A stretch of 64,000 nucleotides of DNA from Colwellia demingiae (lineage in GTDB: Bacteria > Pseudomonadota > Gammaproteobacteria > Enterobacterales > Alteromonadaceae), in contig NZ_VOLT01000004.1 in NCBI RefSeq assembly GCF_007954275.1, positions 186,001 to 250,000 of the forward strand, written 5' to 3'. The notes under the pieces were generated by a model. That model did not search any database. It was given only the letters and a program-made list of their open reading frames with translations, and had not been told where the DNA came from. A program made the position numbers and the translations under genes. The first letter of the stretch is position 1. Each line of letters opens with the position of its first letter. This document shows, piece by piece, positions 28,309-38,157 of this stretch.

Positions 28309-28336
28309 ATTATAAGATGAATTCCATAAATGTAAA
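28309..28336 (-). promoter_or_regulatory. Sigma70-like promoter driving the riboswitch RNA
   Basis: TTTACA (28336-28331) and TATAAT (28314-28309) are 16 bases apart on the minus strand, giving an RNA start near 28302, just before the aptamer. The quality of this promoter argues that the minus-strand RNA is made. Confidence 0.7.
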
Positions 28337-28437
28337 CAGAAAAGGCTATTTTTGTTTACCTTTATGAGGTAAAAAGAGTGATGAGTAATATTGGATAACC
28401 TCTAATGTTTTATTTTTCAATTACTAACGGTATATAT

Positions 28438-30348
28438 ATGACGATAAAACGATTGTTTCTGTTTATAGTTTTTACTTTTAAAGTGCAGTTACTTTCTTTT
28501 CTTTTAGTCAGTACTACTCTAGCACAAGCCGCGTCTGAACAAGCTGTGTTAAGTAATCAAGTACAGCAACTATTGAAAGTAAACAATGAAATGATTGACA
28601 TTGATATGGTGAAGACCCTGTCAGAAAAAATCATCAATAATCTCCACGATTACTCAAACGATATTCTCGCGAAAGTCTATTTGCTCTCTGCAAAGGTTGC
28701 TAGTAATCAAGGAAACATTAACAACGTTTTTGAGTTTACTAAAAAGGGTTTAGCAGCAAATAGCCTGGATAAAAAAATTAAATTGGCGCTGTTATTCAAA
28801 TTAGCGGATGTATATGTAGCCAGAAAAGAATACAACCAGTTGTTAGAAGTAACTGAAGAAGCAGTAAGGAATAGTGAATTTAGTCGTAGTGTTAAGTGTC
28901 GACTATTGTCACTAAGTTATCGTAGCGTCGCGTTTGCAATGCTAGGAAAACATCAGCAGGCTTTGGCCGACCTACAACAAGTTGAGCTAGGTATCAGTAG
29001 TAGTGAACTAACCGAGCATATTCAATTACTGACTATTTTAGCTTTGGCTTATCACCATTTAGGTGATTATCAAACATCACTAACAATGCAGTTAAAAATA
29101 TTAAAACTAAGATTTGAAATGAATCAAAAAAGAAATATTGCTCAAACCTATTTATATTTAGGGTATGCCTATTTTTATTTACAACGTTTTGATGATGCAT
29201 ATAATGTTTTTTGGGAATCTAAAAAGTCTGCAGAAAAAAATAGGGTCCCTATCTATGTTGCTCACGCCAATAAAGGGCTAGGTTTAGTATCAATATCACA
29301 AAAAAAATTTAGTGATGCATTTGAGCCTCTACAACAAGCAATAGAAGTCTTTCATCAACATAATATGCTTTCTGAACGTATAGAAACGTCTGTTGCTCTG
29401 GCAAGTGCTAAATTAGGCGTTGAACAAAAAATTGAAGGTTATGATTTATTAAATGAAGTGATACGCCTACTTAATGGCAAGGATATTTCGTTAGAATATA
29501 CTGGCTTTTATCGAATGGTTGCTGAAATGCACTTCTTACAAGAAAATTATCAACTTGCTTATCGTTGGCGGGAAAAATATAGTCAAATATTATTTTATAA
29601 GCTTAATAAGAAGAAGAAATCCTTCAGCATAGTGCAAGGTTTATCTCATTTGGCCGTAGGGAAAACACCTAAAATAGAGCCTGTTGAAGAGTCAAAAAGG
29701 CTTGCCGTAAAATTAGCAGAAAACAGTGAGCTATCAAGTAGCTTTGCTGGGAAATATGAAAAACAACGAACCATTATTATAAGTTTATCGGTATTGGTTG
29801 GTTTATTAATACTCACCTTGATTGGCTTGTTCTTGAGGTCAAGGGCTCAAAGAATAAATAGAGCATATCAAGAGCTTGAAAAGCCAAGCCAAAGTATGGC
29901 GAGCCCCATGCAAACAAAGTTTGCTTATCAATTGGCCTTTAAAAAGGCAAGAAAGTTTCAATACCCTTTCAATGTTGGTTATCTTGTTGTTGAGAATTGG
30001 CAGGAGCTTATTTTTCATTTTAATAGTAAAACGATTAGTGAAGTGACTAAAGGTTTGTCCAGTGTAATTAATGAACATATAACAGAGTTTGATTATGTGG
30101 GTTTGTTAAATGAAGGTGAGTATTTACTGCTTTTTGAGCACCAAAGTAATCAAGAAGCTAGTGAAAAATTAGAGAAGCTAGTACAAGCAGTCAATACAAG
30201 AGCTTTTGCAAATTTAGGTGATTTTTCAGTGACAATGAAATATTCGTTAAATATGGCAGGTTTTAAAGATATTGATCCGTATCTATTTTTGGCACGCATT
30301 GCTGAATCTGTTAATATTGCGCAAGTTAATCCGTCTAAGGCACCTTAA
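28438..30348 (+). CDS. TPR protein with C-terminal degenerate GGDEF domain
   Basis: Starting at 28438 gives 636 residues with a signal peptide (about 3-32); an ATG eleven codons upstream is also in frame and neither has a strong ribosome binding site. A large TPR array follows (about 60-390), placing helical repeats in the periplasm. One membrane helix lies near 450-470 (IIISLSVLVGLLILTLIGLF). The cytosolic C-terminus keeps the GGDEF fold, but the active-site loop reads NEGEY instead of GGDEF, so cyclase activity is unlikely. The stop overlaps the next start (TAATG). The role is probably that of a sensor or c-di-GMP effector; inference. Confidence 0.75.
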   Translation: MTIKRLFLFIVFTFKVQLLSFLLVSTTLAQAASEQAVLSNQVQQLLKVNNEMIDIDMVKTLSEKIINNLHDYSNDILAKVYLLSAKVASNQGNINNVFEFTKKGLAANSLDKKIKLALLFKLADVYVARKEYNQLLEVTEEAVRNSEFSRSVKCRLLSLSYRSVAFAMLGKHQQALADLQQVELGISSSELTEHIQLLTILALAYHHLGDYQTSLTMQLKILKLRFEMNQKRNIAQTYLYLGYAYFYLQRFDDAYNVFWESKKSAEKNRVPIYVAHANKGLGLVSISQKKFSDAFEPLQQAIEVFHQHNMLSERIETSVALASAKLGVEQKIEGYDLLNEVIRLLNGKDISLEYTGFYRMVAEMHFLQENYQLAYRWREKYSQILFYKLNKKKKSFSIVQGLSHLAVGKTPKIEPVEESKRLAVKLAENSELSSSFAGKYEKQRTIIISLSVLVGLLILTLIGLFLRSRAQRINRAYQELEKPSQSMASPMQTKFAYQLAFKKARKFQYPFNVGYLVVENWQELIFHFNSKTISEVTKGLSSVINEHITEFDYVGLLNEGEYLLLFEHQSNQEASEKLEKLVQAVNTRAFANLGDFSVTMKYSLNMAGFKDIDPYLFLARIAESVNIAQVNPSKAP

Positions 30349-30884
30349 TGTTTTTTGTTTCAGTTATAACGCTTATTTTTGTATTCATTAGTATTTACTT
30401 CTTTTTTCGTGCAGAAAAATTGCAGAGAAAGCTAATAACTCAACAACGAGAAAGTTCATCTACTCGCAAAGAAAATAAAGTGTTAGTAGAGTCGATGACC
30501 CTCGTTGCTACACGTGAGCAGGAATTTGCTAAAGAAAGATTAAAGCGTTTAATAGCTTATGCTAAAGCGAATGAGCATGAGCAACTTTTAATACATACAG
30601 AATTAATTAGTCCATTAATTAATAACTACAGTATTATCTTCCAAGAATGTTTAAAAGGAAAAGGTCGCCTTAAAGCTATTAGCCAGAAGTGTTTTGAAAA
30701 TCAAGACAGCTCAGCTTATAAAAAATTCGTTGCTATGCTAGTTACAAGTAATAAACAATTAAAACGCTACTGGTCTAGTGATAATTTAAATGGTTTTCTT
30801 TTTTTAGTTGAAGCCCTACTAACCTTTGACGGTGATTACGCCCACGCATTAGCAACAGATCAGAAAAGTAGCTGTCTATCTTAA
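30348..30884 (+). CDS. Small membrane-anchored protein of the degenerate c-di-GMP cluster
   Basis: I do not recognise a family. The 178-residue product has one N-terminal membrane helix (about 2-20), a charged coiled-coil segment (about 22-80) and a cytosolic helical rest. It overlaps the stop of the TPR-GGDEF gene by one base and is followed by the degenerate GGDEF-EAL gene after 99 bases, which suggests a joint function as an accessory or adaptor protein. Confidence 0.6.
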   Translation: MFFVSVITLIFVFISIYFFFRAEKLQRKLITQQRESSSTRKENKVLVESMTLVATREQEFAKERLKRLIAYAKANEHEQLLIHTELISPLINNYSIIFQECLKGKGRLKAISQKCFENQDSSAYKKFVAMLVTSNKQLKRYWSSDNLNGFLFLVEALLTFDGDYAHALATDQKSSCLS

Positions 30885-30983
30885 AAGGGCACCTTTATAA
30901 CTTAGTATTTCTGTACAAAAGATAATAATTTTATTAGGCTAACTAATTGCTTTGATAAAATCTCCTAGGATAGGTGATTAAAT

Positions 30984-32597
30984 ATGAATCGTTTTAACGT
31001 TAAGTACTTTGTATTACTTATCATCGTAATTATAATTATTGCCCTGTCGGCTCTTTTTGCGCAACTTTATAGTGATAAACTCCCGCTTAATTTGATCGCT
31101 ATAGTTAGCTATGTTGCTACGGTTATTGCCGCTAGTATTCTAGTTTTATTCTTCATTCAAAAGCTACTTATCCCCACACCGTTAACTGATGATATTAAAA
31201 CCATTAGCGTTGAAGAGTTATTTTCTTATACTCATGACCCTGCAACAAACTTACCAACAACACAGCAAGCGTTAAGAGCTTTTGACGTTGCTATCAAGTC
31301 TGACACCGGACAACGTTATGCTGCTGTAGTATTCAAGCCTATCAATTTTCAACAAGTAAATAGTTTGCTGGGCTATCATAACTCTGACTTGTTATTATTG
31401 CAGTTTGCCTACTGTTTACAGCAAAGAATAGAGGATAATACAAGTTTATTAAGCTTTGGACTTAATCCTAAACCAGTGAGAATAGCTCGTTTACAAAGCC
31501 TACAATTCTTGGTGGTTTATAATTTAACTGATAGCCGTTTTGATGATAAAAGCATGATAAATGAATTGTGTCATCAATTAGCTGACGCTGTGCCTGATGC
31601 TATGAGCTTTAAGAGTTTTTCTGTCAATTTTGAACTCGCTTTTGGTATTGCTATTTCTGGGGATAATGGAGATGACTTTGATGAAATTATTGATCACGCA
31701 GGTGATGCTTTACTTCATGGTTTAAAGGCACAACAGCAAATTAATTATTTTGATAACAGCAGTATTTCATATAACCAAGTTCAGCTTGCTCGAATGGAAG
31801 CGTTACGTCGAGATATTAAAGAAGAGAAGTTGTTTTGTTATTTAAAGCCCCAAGTAAATATTAATAATCATTATATTGTCGGTTTTCAATTAAAGGTTCA
31901 TTGGTATGAGAATGACTCGGTTAAACCTTTGGAGTTATCTGAGTTCTCCGATCTTGCTGAGCATAGTGGTGAATTATATTTTTTGACAAAGTATATGCTT
32001 AACAAAGCACTTTCAACTCTACATACCTTGCATAGAATAGGAGTACACCAACGTATCTCTGTAACTTTGTCGAGTGAAAGCTTATTTGAAGTGGATTTGG
32101 TTGATTATATTGAGCAACAATTAATACAGTATAATATTGCCGGTAAATATTTAATGATTGAGCTAAGTGAGCAAGTCTTACTTAGTGCGAGTCATCGCGT
32201 AAAAGCCATTATTGATCAGCTAAAATCATTGGATATAAATATTTCCATTGCTAATTTTTCAGGCAGTTATGAATCGTTACGTTATGTCAGAAAAATGGCT
32301 ATTCATCAACTTAAAATAAACTGTCAGCAATTAACAAACGATAGCAGTAACCGGGTAGATAAGGCGATAACTAATGCGCTTGTTACGTTGACTCGCAGTA
32401 TGAAAATTCCACTGGTAGGTACTGATATTGACAGACATGAAGCTTCGGAAGCTTTTACCGCTATGGGGGGAGAATTAATTCAAGGTAATATTATTCATCC
32501 AGGAGTCGTACCTGAAGAGATAGAAATTTGGTTAGAGAAGTGGTATTTACAGCACCCTGCATCAATACCCCCAGAACTCAGACCATCTATCTATTAA
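30984..32597 (+). CDS. Membrane protein with degenerate GGDEF and degenerate EAL domains
   Basis: The 537-residue protein has two membrane helices (about 7-27 and 38-60), a GGDEF-like domain (about 75-250) and an EAL-like domain (about 270-525). In the first, the signature loop is replaced by IARLQSLQFLVV. In the second, EAL reads GFQLKVHW, the DDFGTGYSS metal loop reads ANFSGSYES, and KIDR reads KINC. Neither domain should be catalytic, so it probably binds c-di-GMP or a partner. AGGTG precedes the ATG. Together with the two preceding genes it forms a likely operon. Confidence 0.75.
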   Translation: MNRFNVKYFVLLIIVIIIIALSALFAQLYSDKLPLNLIAIVSYVATVIAASILVLFFIQKLLIPTPLTDDIKTISVEELFSYTHDPATNLPTTQQALRAFDVAIKSDTGQRYAAVVFKPINFQQVNSLLGYHNSDLLLLQFAYCLQQRIEDNTSLLSFGLNPKPVRIARLQSLQFLVVYNLTDSRFDDKSMINELCHQLADAVPDAMSFKSFSVNFELAFGIAISGDNGDDFDEIIDHAGDALLHGLKAQQQINYFDNSSISYNQVQLARMEALRRDIKEEKLFCYLKPQVNINNHYIVGFQLKVHWYENDSVKPLELSEFSDLAEHSGELYFLTKYMLNKALSTLHTLHRIGVHQRISVTLSSESLFEVDLVDYIEQQLIQYNIAGKYLMIELSEQVLLSASHRVKAIIDQLKSLDINISIANFSGSYESLRYVRKMAIHQLKINCQQLTNDSSNRVDKAITNALVTLTRSMKIPLVGTDIDRHEASEAFTAMGGELIQGNIIHPGVVPEEIEIWLEKWYLQHPASIPPELRPSIY

Positions 32598-32664
32598 ATC
32601 TTAGGTGCTAGGTATTAAATTTATGGTATTAGGTATCAGGCTAATTTATTACATAAGCCTTACT

Positions 32665-33150
32665 TTATGCAATATCGAGTGCTTCAGGCGACAGGATAAT
32701 ACCGGTATTATCAGCATAAATATAATCATCAGGTAATAATGTCACACCGGCAAAATTAATCGCCATATCAGTTTCTCCAATATTTTGCTCACTTGCCCCG
32801 ACAGGAATTGCTCCGAGCGCTTGGATACCAATATCTACTCCATCTAAAGCATCTACATCACGTACACTGCCATAACAAACAATCCCTTCCCAGCCATTGT
32901 TAGCCGCACATTGTGCAATACCTAAATCAATCAGAGCTCGTCTGGTGGATCCCCCACCATCAATGACCAATACTTTACCCGTGCCATCTATAGCAACGAG
33001 TTCATTGATCAAGCCTAAATGTTCAAAGCACTTTAACGTAACAACTTTGCCAGCAAATGAACTGCGACCACCATAATTACAAAAAATCGGATCAACAACA
33101 TCAATCAAATCGGCATAAAAGTCACATAATTCAGAGGTGTTATATTGCAT
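32665..33150 (-). CDS. rraA: Regulator of ribonuclease E activity A
   Basis: The 161-residue protein matches RraA from [19 protein letters not shown] onward, with the core GxxG-containing loop [20 protein letters not shown] and the [21 protein letters not shown] segment. RraA forms a ring trimer and inhibits RNase E by binding its C-terminal scaffold region; some relatives are aldolases, but this length fits RraA. It lies on the opposite strand between two c-di-GMP genes. AGAGAA precedes the ATG. Confidence 0.93.
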   Translation of the reverse strand: MQYNTSELCDFYADLIDVVDPIFCNYGGRSSFAGKVVTLKCFEHLGLINELVAIDGTGKVLVIDGGGSTRRALIDLGIAQCAANNGWEGIVCYGSVRDVDALDGVDIGIQALGAIPVGASEQNIGETDMAINFAGVTLLPDDYIYADNTGIILSPEALDIA

Positions 33151-33360
33151 GTTAGTTCTCTTTCGTCTGAAAATTAGGGGCTATGTCAGTATATATTGTT
33201 ATGTTAAAAATAAAACCTATTATATATTTATCGGGTATGACTTGAATTTAAAGGTAAAAGCCTTTTTAATAGCACTCATGTTTACTGGTTTAACCTAAAG
33301 TATTTTAGCAAATTACACGTTCCAGACAGGTATATTAATAGCCATGATTAAAAAATTTTT

Positions 33361-35379
33361 ATGATCGAATTTATAACACCTCGAACTTTTTTATTTTCGA
33401 CACAAACAGTGGTTTTTTCAGTACTATTATTTGTCTTTTATATTTTTTATCGCACCTTTTCGCGTAAATATGTTAAATATTGGCTAATGAGCATAGGTGC
33501 ACTAAATTTAAGTTATCTGATTAAGTCTTTAGTACCGTATTCTAGTCGTAATTTTTCAAGTGACTCTTGGCAAATACTAGCTGAGTTATTACTACAAATT
33601 TGCCAATATTCGTTCTTGATTTTCCTGGTTTTTGGCGTTTATATTGCAAAAAAAAATAAGGAATTGTCTAAAGAAATATTAACGAGTGGCATTGCTGTAA
33701 TTGTAATACTCAGTGTTATCTCGACAATGTTTTTTGCCTTTGACCCAAGCCAGGCATTTAACCATTTCTATTTAACTATAAGCCTCCCTAGCTTTATTTT
33801 TGGCTGCACTTTTCTTTCATTAGCTTGTTATCTTTTATTTGACAAAAAAAGCTACTTCTCAAGTCAAGTTTTAATGTATTTCTCTGCCATTTTTGGCTTG
33901 CGGTACTTAATGCATTCTTTTATTTCAATTGTCGCTTTAACAGAACCTTGGTTCCGTCAATTAGAGCTGTTCCTATTGTATTTCGATGTTGCCGCACATA
34001 GTATCCTGGGCTTTACATTACTTATTTGGATGCAAGGAGCTGAAAGGTTTGCCACGTTGAGTGCTATAAGTAGAGCGCAGTACCTCGGTAAACATGACTC
34101 TTTGACCGGGGCACTTAACCGAGAACAAGTGATGGCTAAGTTGTCAGATAAAATGCAAGAGCTAACACATGCCAATAAAATAAATAAGAATCAGGTGAAG
34201 TTGGCAGTTTTTTTAATTGATATAAAACAGTTTAAATTTATTAATGATACTTATGGTTTAAAAGTAGGGGATTATATATTAGGAGAAATTGCCAGTCGTC
34301 TAAATCATAGTGTATTCATACCACAAGCAGTCGGTCGCTTAAGTGGTGACTCCTTTATGTTTGTCATTGAATTTGAACAATCATCGCATGTCGACCGAGC
34401 GGTAAATCATATTCATGAACTTATTGAGCGTTGTTTCCGCTATGAGCAACAGGAAATAACAATTCAAGGAAGCATCGGTTATTGTTTTTATCCTGATGAT
34501 GCTGATAAATCGGAAGATTTGCTACAAAAAGCCAACCTTGCCCTACATCACGCCGAAACCAATAATATTGCTTCTGTTGCTTTTGAAGAGGGGATGCAGG
34601 CACAGGGACGACATTTAGTCTTGATGGAGAAACAGCTAAGATCTGCAATAGCTAATGATGAGTTTATTTTATATTACCAGCCACAATTAAACTTATTTAC
34701 CAATAAACTTGAAGGAGTAGAAGCCTTAGTACGTTGGCAGCATCCTGAAAAGGGGTTGCTCTCTCCCGGTGATTTTTTAACGGAACTCGAAACGTTAGGC
34801 ATGCATAATGAGTTTGATAACTATATTTTAGCCAAAGCTTGTCAAGCGAGTGAACGTTGGTTCAAGTTATATCAACGACGTGTCGCCATTGCTGTGAATA
34901 TAACGGCAGTCGAATTTCAGAACGAACAACTGGTTACGAATATTCAAATGTTATTGCATAAATATGGTATCCCCTCTAAATATATTGAATTAGAGATTAC
35001 TGAAAATGTAGTTATGACTGATATTACTAGAGCAATGGATAGCATTGTGAAACTGCAAAGTATGGGCATTAAAGTCTCTATTGATGATTTTGGTACAGGT
35101 TATTCATCTTTAGCGTATTTACGAGACTTGCCAATAGATAAGATAAAAATTGACCGTAGTTTTATTAATGAAGTGGCTATCAATGATTCTGACCTCACTA
35201 TTGTTAAGTCCATGATCGACCTTTCACATGGCTTAGGTAAAAGGGTTTTAGCTGAAGGTGTTGAAACTATCGATCAACTCAATCTGCTTCGCCATTTAGG
35301 TTGTGATGCAGTGCAAGGTTATTTTATCAGCAAACCACTCCCTGAAAGTAAGTTAGTACGATACCTTAAGAAAAAATAA
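33361..35379 (+). CDS. GGDEF-EAL protein, probable c-di-GMP phosphodiesterase
   Basis: The 672-residue protein has about seven N-terminal membrane helices (about 10-225), a GGDEF domain (about 240-400) and an EAL domain (about 415-670). The GGDEF loop reads SGDSF, so cyclase activity is probably lost, although it may still bind GTP. The EAL domain keeps EALVRW, NITAVEFQ, EITEN, DDFGTGYSSL, KIDRSFI and AEGVET, so hydrolysis of c-di-GMP to pGpG is expected. It is likely the one active c-di-GMP enzyme of this neighbourhood. It starts at ATG 33361, without a strong Shine-Dalgarno sequence. Confidence 0.85.
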   Translation: MIEFITPRTFLFSTQTVVFSVLLFVFYIFYRTFSRKYVKYWLMSIGALNLSYLIKSLVPYSSRNFSSDSWQILAELLLQICQYSFLIFLVFGVYIAKKNKELSKEILTSGIAVIVILSVISTMFFAFDPSQAFNHFYLTISLPSFIFGCTFLSLACYLLFDKKSYFSSQVLMYFSAIFGLRYLMHSFISIVALTEPWFRQLELFLLYFDVAAHSILGFTLLIWMQGAERFATLSAISRAQYLGKHDSLTGALNREQVMAKLSDKMQELTHANKINKNQVKLAVFLIDIKQFKFINDTYGLKVGDYILGEIASRLNHSVFIPQAVGRLSGDSFMFVIEFEQSSHVDRAVNHIHELIERCFRYEQQEITIQGSIGYCFYPDDADKSEDLLQKANLALHHAETNNIASVAFEEGMQAQGRHLVLMEKQLRSAIANDEFILYYQPQLNLFTNKLEGVEALVRWQHPEKGLLSPGDFLTELETLGMHNEFDNYILAKACQASERWFKLYQRRVAIAVNITAVEFQNEQLVTNIQMLLHKYGIPSKYIELEITENVVMTDITRAMDSIVKLQSMGIKVSIDDFGTGYSSLAYLRDLPIDKIKIDRSFINEVAINDSDLTIVKSMIDLSHGLGKRVLAEGVETIDQLNLLRHLGCDAVQGYFISKPLPESKLVRYLKKK

Positions 35380-35712
35380 TTCAGGTACAATCTTTTGGAG
35401 TGAAGTAATCGCAAGCTACTGTTATTGTTGGAATAATGAAGTTGGTTTTCTTTTGTTATAACTGACAATGAATGGATGAGGCCTGTAGTTTAGAATTTAA
35501 AACTAAAAATAAAGCGATACTTACCGATACAGATCTATAATAGAAGCGAAAACGCAACATTGGTTCACTTTATGTCTATGTAACTTTGTACTACGTTGTC
35601 CCCATCGCACTAAATCACATTGAAAGACAAAGAGAAATTGGCTAATAATACGTTAAATTTCCGTTAATTCACGCTTTATACAATATATGTTAAATTTTTA
35701 AGGTTAAACCCT
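35380..35712. other. Intergenic interval, no clear element
   Basis: About 330 AT-rich bases precede the chemoreceptor gene. There is no recognisable ORF, riboswitch or shared repeat. A flagellar sigma28-type promoter was sought (TAAA with CGATA near 35510-35535) but the spacing is wrong. The chemoreceptor promoter must lie here. Confidence 0.45.
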
Positions 35713-37572
35713 ATGCTTATCAAGAACAAATTAATCGCCAATACTGGAATCTTAGTACTGGCCATGATCCTAATGTTAGTGTTGCTGAACTATGAAAGTT
35801 CGGCTTTACAACATGATATTAATATTGCAAAAAGTATAGGTAATATTAAAGCTTCAGTACTTGAATTAAGGCACGACGAAAAAGATTTCTCAGCTCATAA
35901 GAAATTAAAATATTCAGACCACTTCAATAAACAAATGAAAAACGTTCAGCAACAGATTAATACGCTATCCGATGACTTTGCTGCGGTTAACTTATCTATG
36001 CCTGAATTAACAAGTATGGGAAATATCCTTGTTCAATATCAAACTCAATTTACTAATATTGTAAGGTTACAAAAGAAAATTGGCCTTGATGCTAAATCAG
36101 GTTTGTACGGTGAGCTTCGTGTTGCCGTGCATAGTGTTGAAACGCTTATTGGTAACGATAATTACCGTTTACGAAGTGAAATGCTACAGCTTAGACGAAA
36201 CGAAAAAGATTTTATGTTACGCCTTGATGATAAGTATGTAGATAAACTTAATAAAAATGTTAGCAAATTACTTACCACTGTCCAAGCGAGTGATTTCTCT
36301 TCCTCTAAAAAGCAGAAAGTTAACAACCTTATCAAAGCCTACCAAAATGCGTTCTCAAATTTAGTCATGTCCCAAAAAGAACTCGGTTATAACGATAAAA
36401 TGGGAGTCATGAATGAAATGCGCAATGTTGTTTATCAAGTTGATATTGAGCTTAAAAAGCTATTGACGCATAGTGAGGCAGCGGTAAAAGAAGATGTTAA
36501 TTTTATTAATACACTGGCCTATAGTCTTTTTACAGTTGTGCTGGTCGTTGCTTTAGTAAGTGCTTGGTTAATTGGAAAAAGTATTTTGAATCGAATTAGC
36601 AACTTACAAAGTAGTATGAATAGTATCGCCCAGAGTAATGATTTAACGATTGAAGTAGATGTTAGTGGTGGGGATGAACTATCTGAAATGGCAACAGTAT
36701 TTAACCATATGTTGACTAACTTTAGATCACTTATTGTAGAAGTAAATCATTCAGTAAACACACTCAATACCGCTACAGGCAGCTTGGCTGAAAATATTTA
36801 CAATGCTAACGAAGGTGTGGAAACTCAGATGCAACAAACGGATCTTGTCGCAACCGCAGTAACCGAAATGGTGGCAACAGTAGATGAAATTGCGACTAAT
36901 ACGCGAGAAGCTGCGCATAAAGCTGAGGTAACAAATAGTAATGCAGGTAAAGGTAAAGCAGGGGTGGAACAGACCATTAACCAAATAGGCCAATTATCAG
37001 AAAAACTATTGGATTCAGAAAACGTAGTTAAAGAATTAGAAAAAGAAAGTGTCACTATTGCCTCGGTATTAGGTGTTATTCGTGGCATTGCCGAACAAAC
37101 AAATTTATTGGCGTTAAATGCAGCAATTGAAGCAGCAAGAGCCGGAGAGCAAGGGCGCGGCTTTGCTGTAGTCGCTGATGAAGTTAGAACACTTGCCAGT
37201 AGAACTCAAGATTCAACGCAAGAGATAGAAACAATTATTGGCTTATTGCAAAAACGTACTCAAGAGATAGTCACTCTAATGGCGGAATGTCGTAATCAGG
37301 GCGAAGAGAGTGCGGAGCAAGCAAGCTCTGCGGGAGCAATGCTTGATGAGATAACACAAGACGTCGCTTTGATTATGGATATGAATAGTGCCATTGCTAC
37401 GGCGATTCAAGAGCAAAGTACTGTTGCATCAGAAGTTAACCAACATGTCGTGATGATTAGAGATGTGACAGAACAATCAGGTGATTCGGCTAAACAAAAT
37501 GAGAAAATGAGTGGAGAGTTGTCACAACAGGCCCAAGTCCTAACTACAGAGGTTAGCCGCTTTACCGTATAG
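35713..37572 (+). CDS. Methyl-accepting chemotaxis protein with helical bimodular-type sensor
   Basis: The 619-residue receptor has a first membrane helix (about 10-28) and a long all-helical periplasmic region (about 30-268). Two similar modules there begin with [10 protein letters not shown] and [10 protein letters not shown], the layout of helical bimodular (HBM) sensors. A second helix lies near 270-292, then HAMP (about 293-346) and the signalling domain with the tip [20 protein letters not shown] and [16 protein letters not shown]. It should couple to CheW/CheA. The ligand is unknown; HBM receptors often sense organic acids. A bidirectional terminator follows. Confidence 0.88.
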   Translation: MLIKNKLIANTGILVLAMILMLVLLNYESSALQHDINIAKSIGNIKASVLELRHDEKDFSAHKKLKYSDHFNKQMKNVQQQINTLSDDFAAVNLSMPELTSMGNILVQYQTQFTNIVRLQKKIGLDAKSGLYGELRVAVHSVETLIGNDNYRLRSEMLQLRRNEKDFMLRLDDKYVDKLNKNVSKLLTTVQASDFSSSKKQKVNNLIKAYQNAFSNLVMSQKELGYNDKMGVMNEMRNVVYQVDIELKKLLTHSEAAVKEDVNFINTLAYSLFTVVLVVALVSAWLIGKSILNRISNLQSSMNSIAQSNDLTIEVDVSGGDELSEMATVFNHMLTNFRSLIVEVNHSVNTLNTATGSLAENIYNANEGVETQMQQTDLVATAVTEMVATVDEIATNTREAAHKAEVTNSNAGKGKAGVEQTINQIGQLSEKLLDSENVVKELEKESVTIASVLGVIRGIAEQTNLLALNAAIEAARAGEQGRGFAVVADEVRTLASRTQDSTQEIETIIGLLQKRTQEIVTLMAECRNQGEESAEQASSAGAMLDEITQDVALIMDMNSAIATAIQEQSTVASEVNQHVVMIRDVTEQSGDSAKQNEKMSGELSQQAQVLTTEVSRFTV

Positions 37573-37596
37573 GGTTATCTTTGCAATGATGTAAAT

Positions 37597-37633
37597 AAAA
37601 AGGCCCTAACTATTTGAGAGTTAGGGCCTTTTT
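37597..37633. terminator. Bidirectional rho-independent terminator
   Basis: The stem AGGCCCTAAC (37601-37610) pairs with GTTAGGGCCT (37620-37629) around a 9-base loop, extended by A-run and T-run on the two sides. It serves the chemoreceptor and the convergent DUF971 gene. Confidence 0.9.
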
Positions 37634-37681
37634 ATTGTACGTGAAACGTAAAGCCGACATAGAATTGGTAAGTTGACTGTT

Positions 37682-38059
37682 TTATAACTGTTTAAAATCA
37701 ATCATCGCTTCACGGGAGTGACCGCTATCTTTTAATTCGCTTAAATAGTCCTGCCACCGAGTTTCATATTCAAGTGCTAACGTTTGGATAAATTCTTCAC
37801 TAAAAATAGCGCTATGGCCATCATTGAAAATCAAGCGATAACCATGCTTAGCGACACTCTCAATATTGACTAAAAGCACATTCTTTTTATGGCTAGTTAC
37901 TTGAACTTGGCCAGCTTTGTTTTTTTTAGCTGAGTTTGCATCAGAGCTAATACGCAAATATTCAAAGCTTAATTGAGTATTAGCTATATTCTCATTAGCA
38001 GAGAACTCAATAGTTAGACTGTGTACGGTATTATCTATAATAAAACGGGTAACTTTCAT
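37682..38059 (-). CDS. DUF971 (GBBH-like N-terminal) domain protein
   Basis: The 125-residue protein is a single DUF971 domain, the small zinc-ribbon-like fold also seen at the N-terminus of gamma-butyrobetaine hydroxylases. Conserved parts are LSFEYLRISSDAN, NVLLVNIESVAKHGYRLIFNDGH and the ALEYETRWQDYL end. Stand-alone members frequently lie next to hslVU in Gammaproteobacteria, as here. Some relatives act in Fe-S cluster handling; the role here is unknown. Confidence 0.8.
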   Translation of the reverse strand: MKVTRFIIDNTVHSLTIEFSANENIANTQLSFEYLRISSDANSAKKNKAGQVQVTSHKKNVLLVNIESVAKHGYRLIFNDGHSAIFSEEFIQTLALEYETRWQDYLSELKDSGHSREAMIDFKQL

Positions 38060-38099
38060 TGTAGTAAACCACCTAACCTTTTATTTAATTATTTAATCG

Positions 38100-38137
38100 G
38101 ATACCAAAAGGATCAGTAAATTAGTCCGATTGGTATC
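38100..38137. repeat. Small inverted repeat downstream of hslU
   Basis: GATACCA and GGA on the left mirror TCC and TGGTATC on the right around an AT-rich loop. There is no T-run. It may be a weak hslU terminator or a remnant of a short repeat. Confidence 0.4.
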
Positions 38138-38157
38138 ACCTAGTAAGTCTCTAGCTA

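Noticed and set aside
35504..35540. Flagellar sigma28 promoter before the chemoreceptor
   Set aside because: TAAA and CGATA-like pieces occur, but their spacing does not fit the TAAA-N15-GCCGATAA arrangement.
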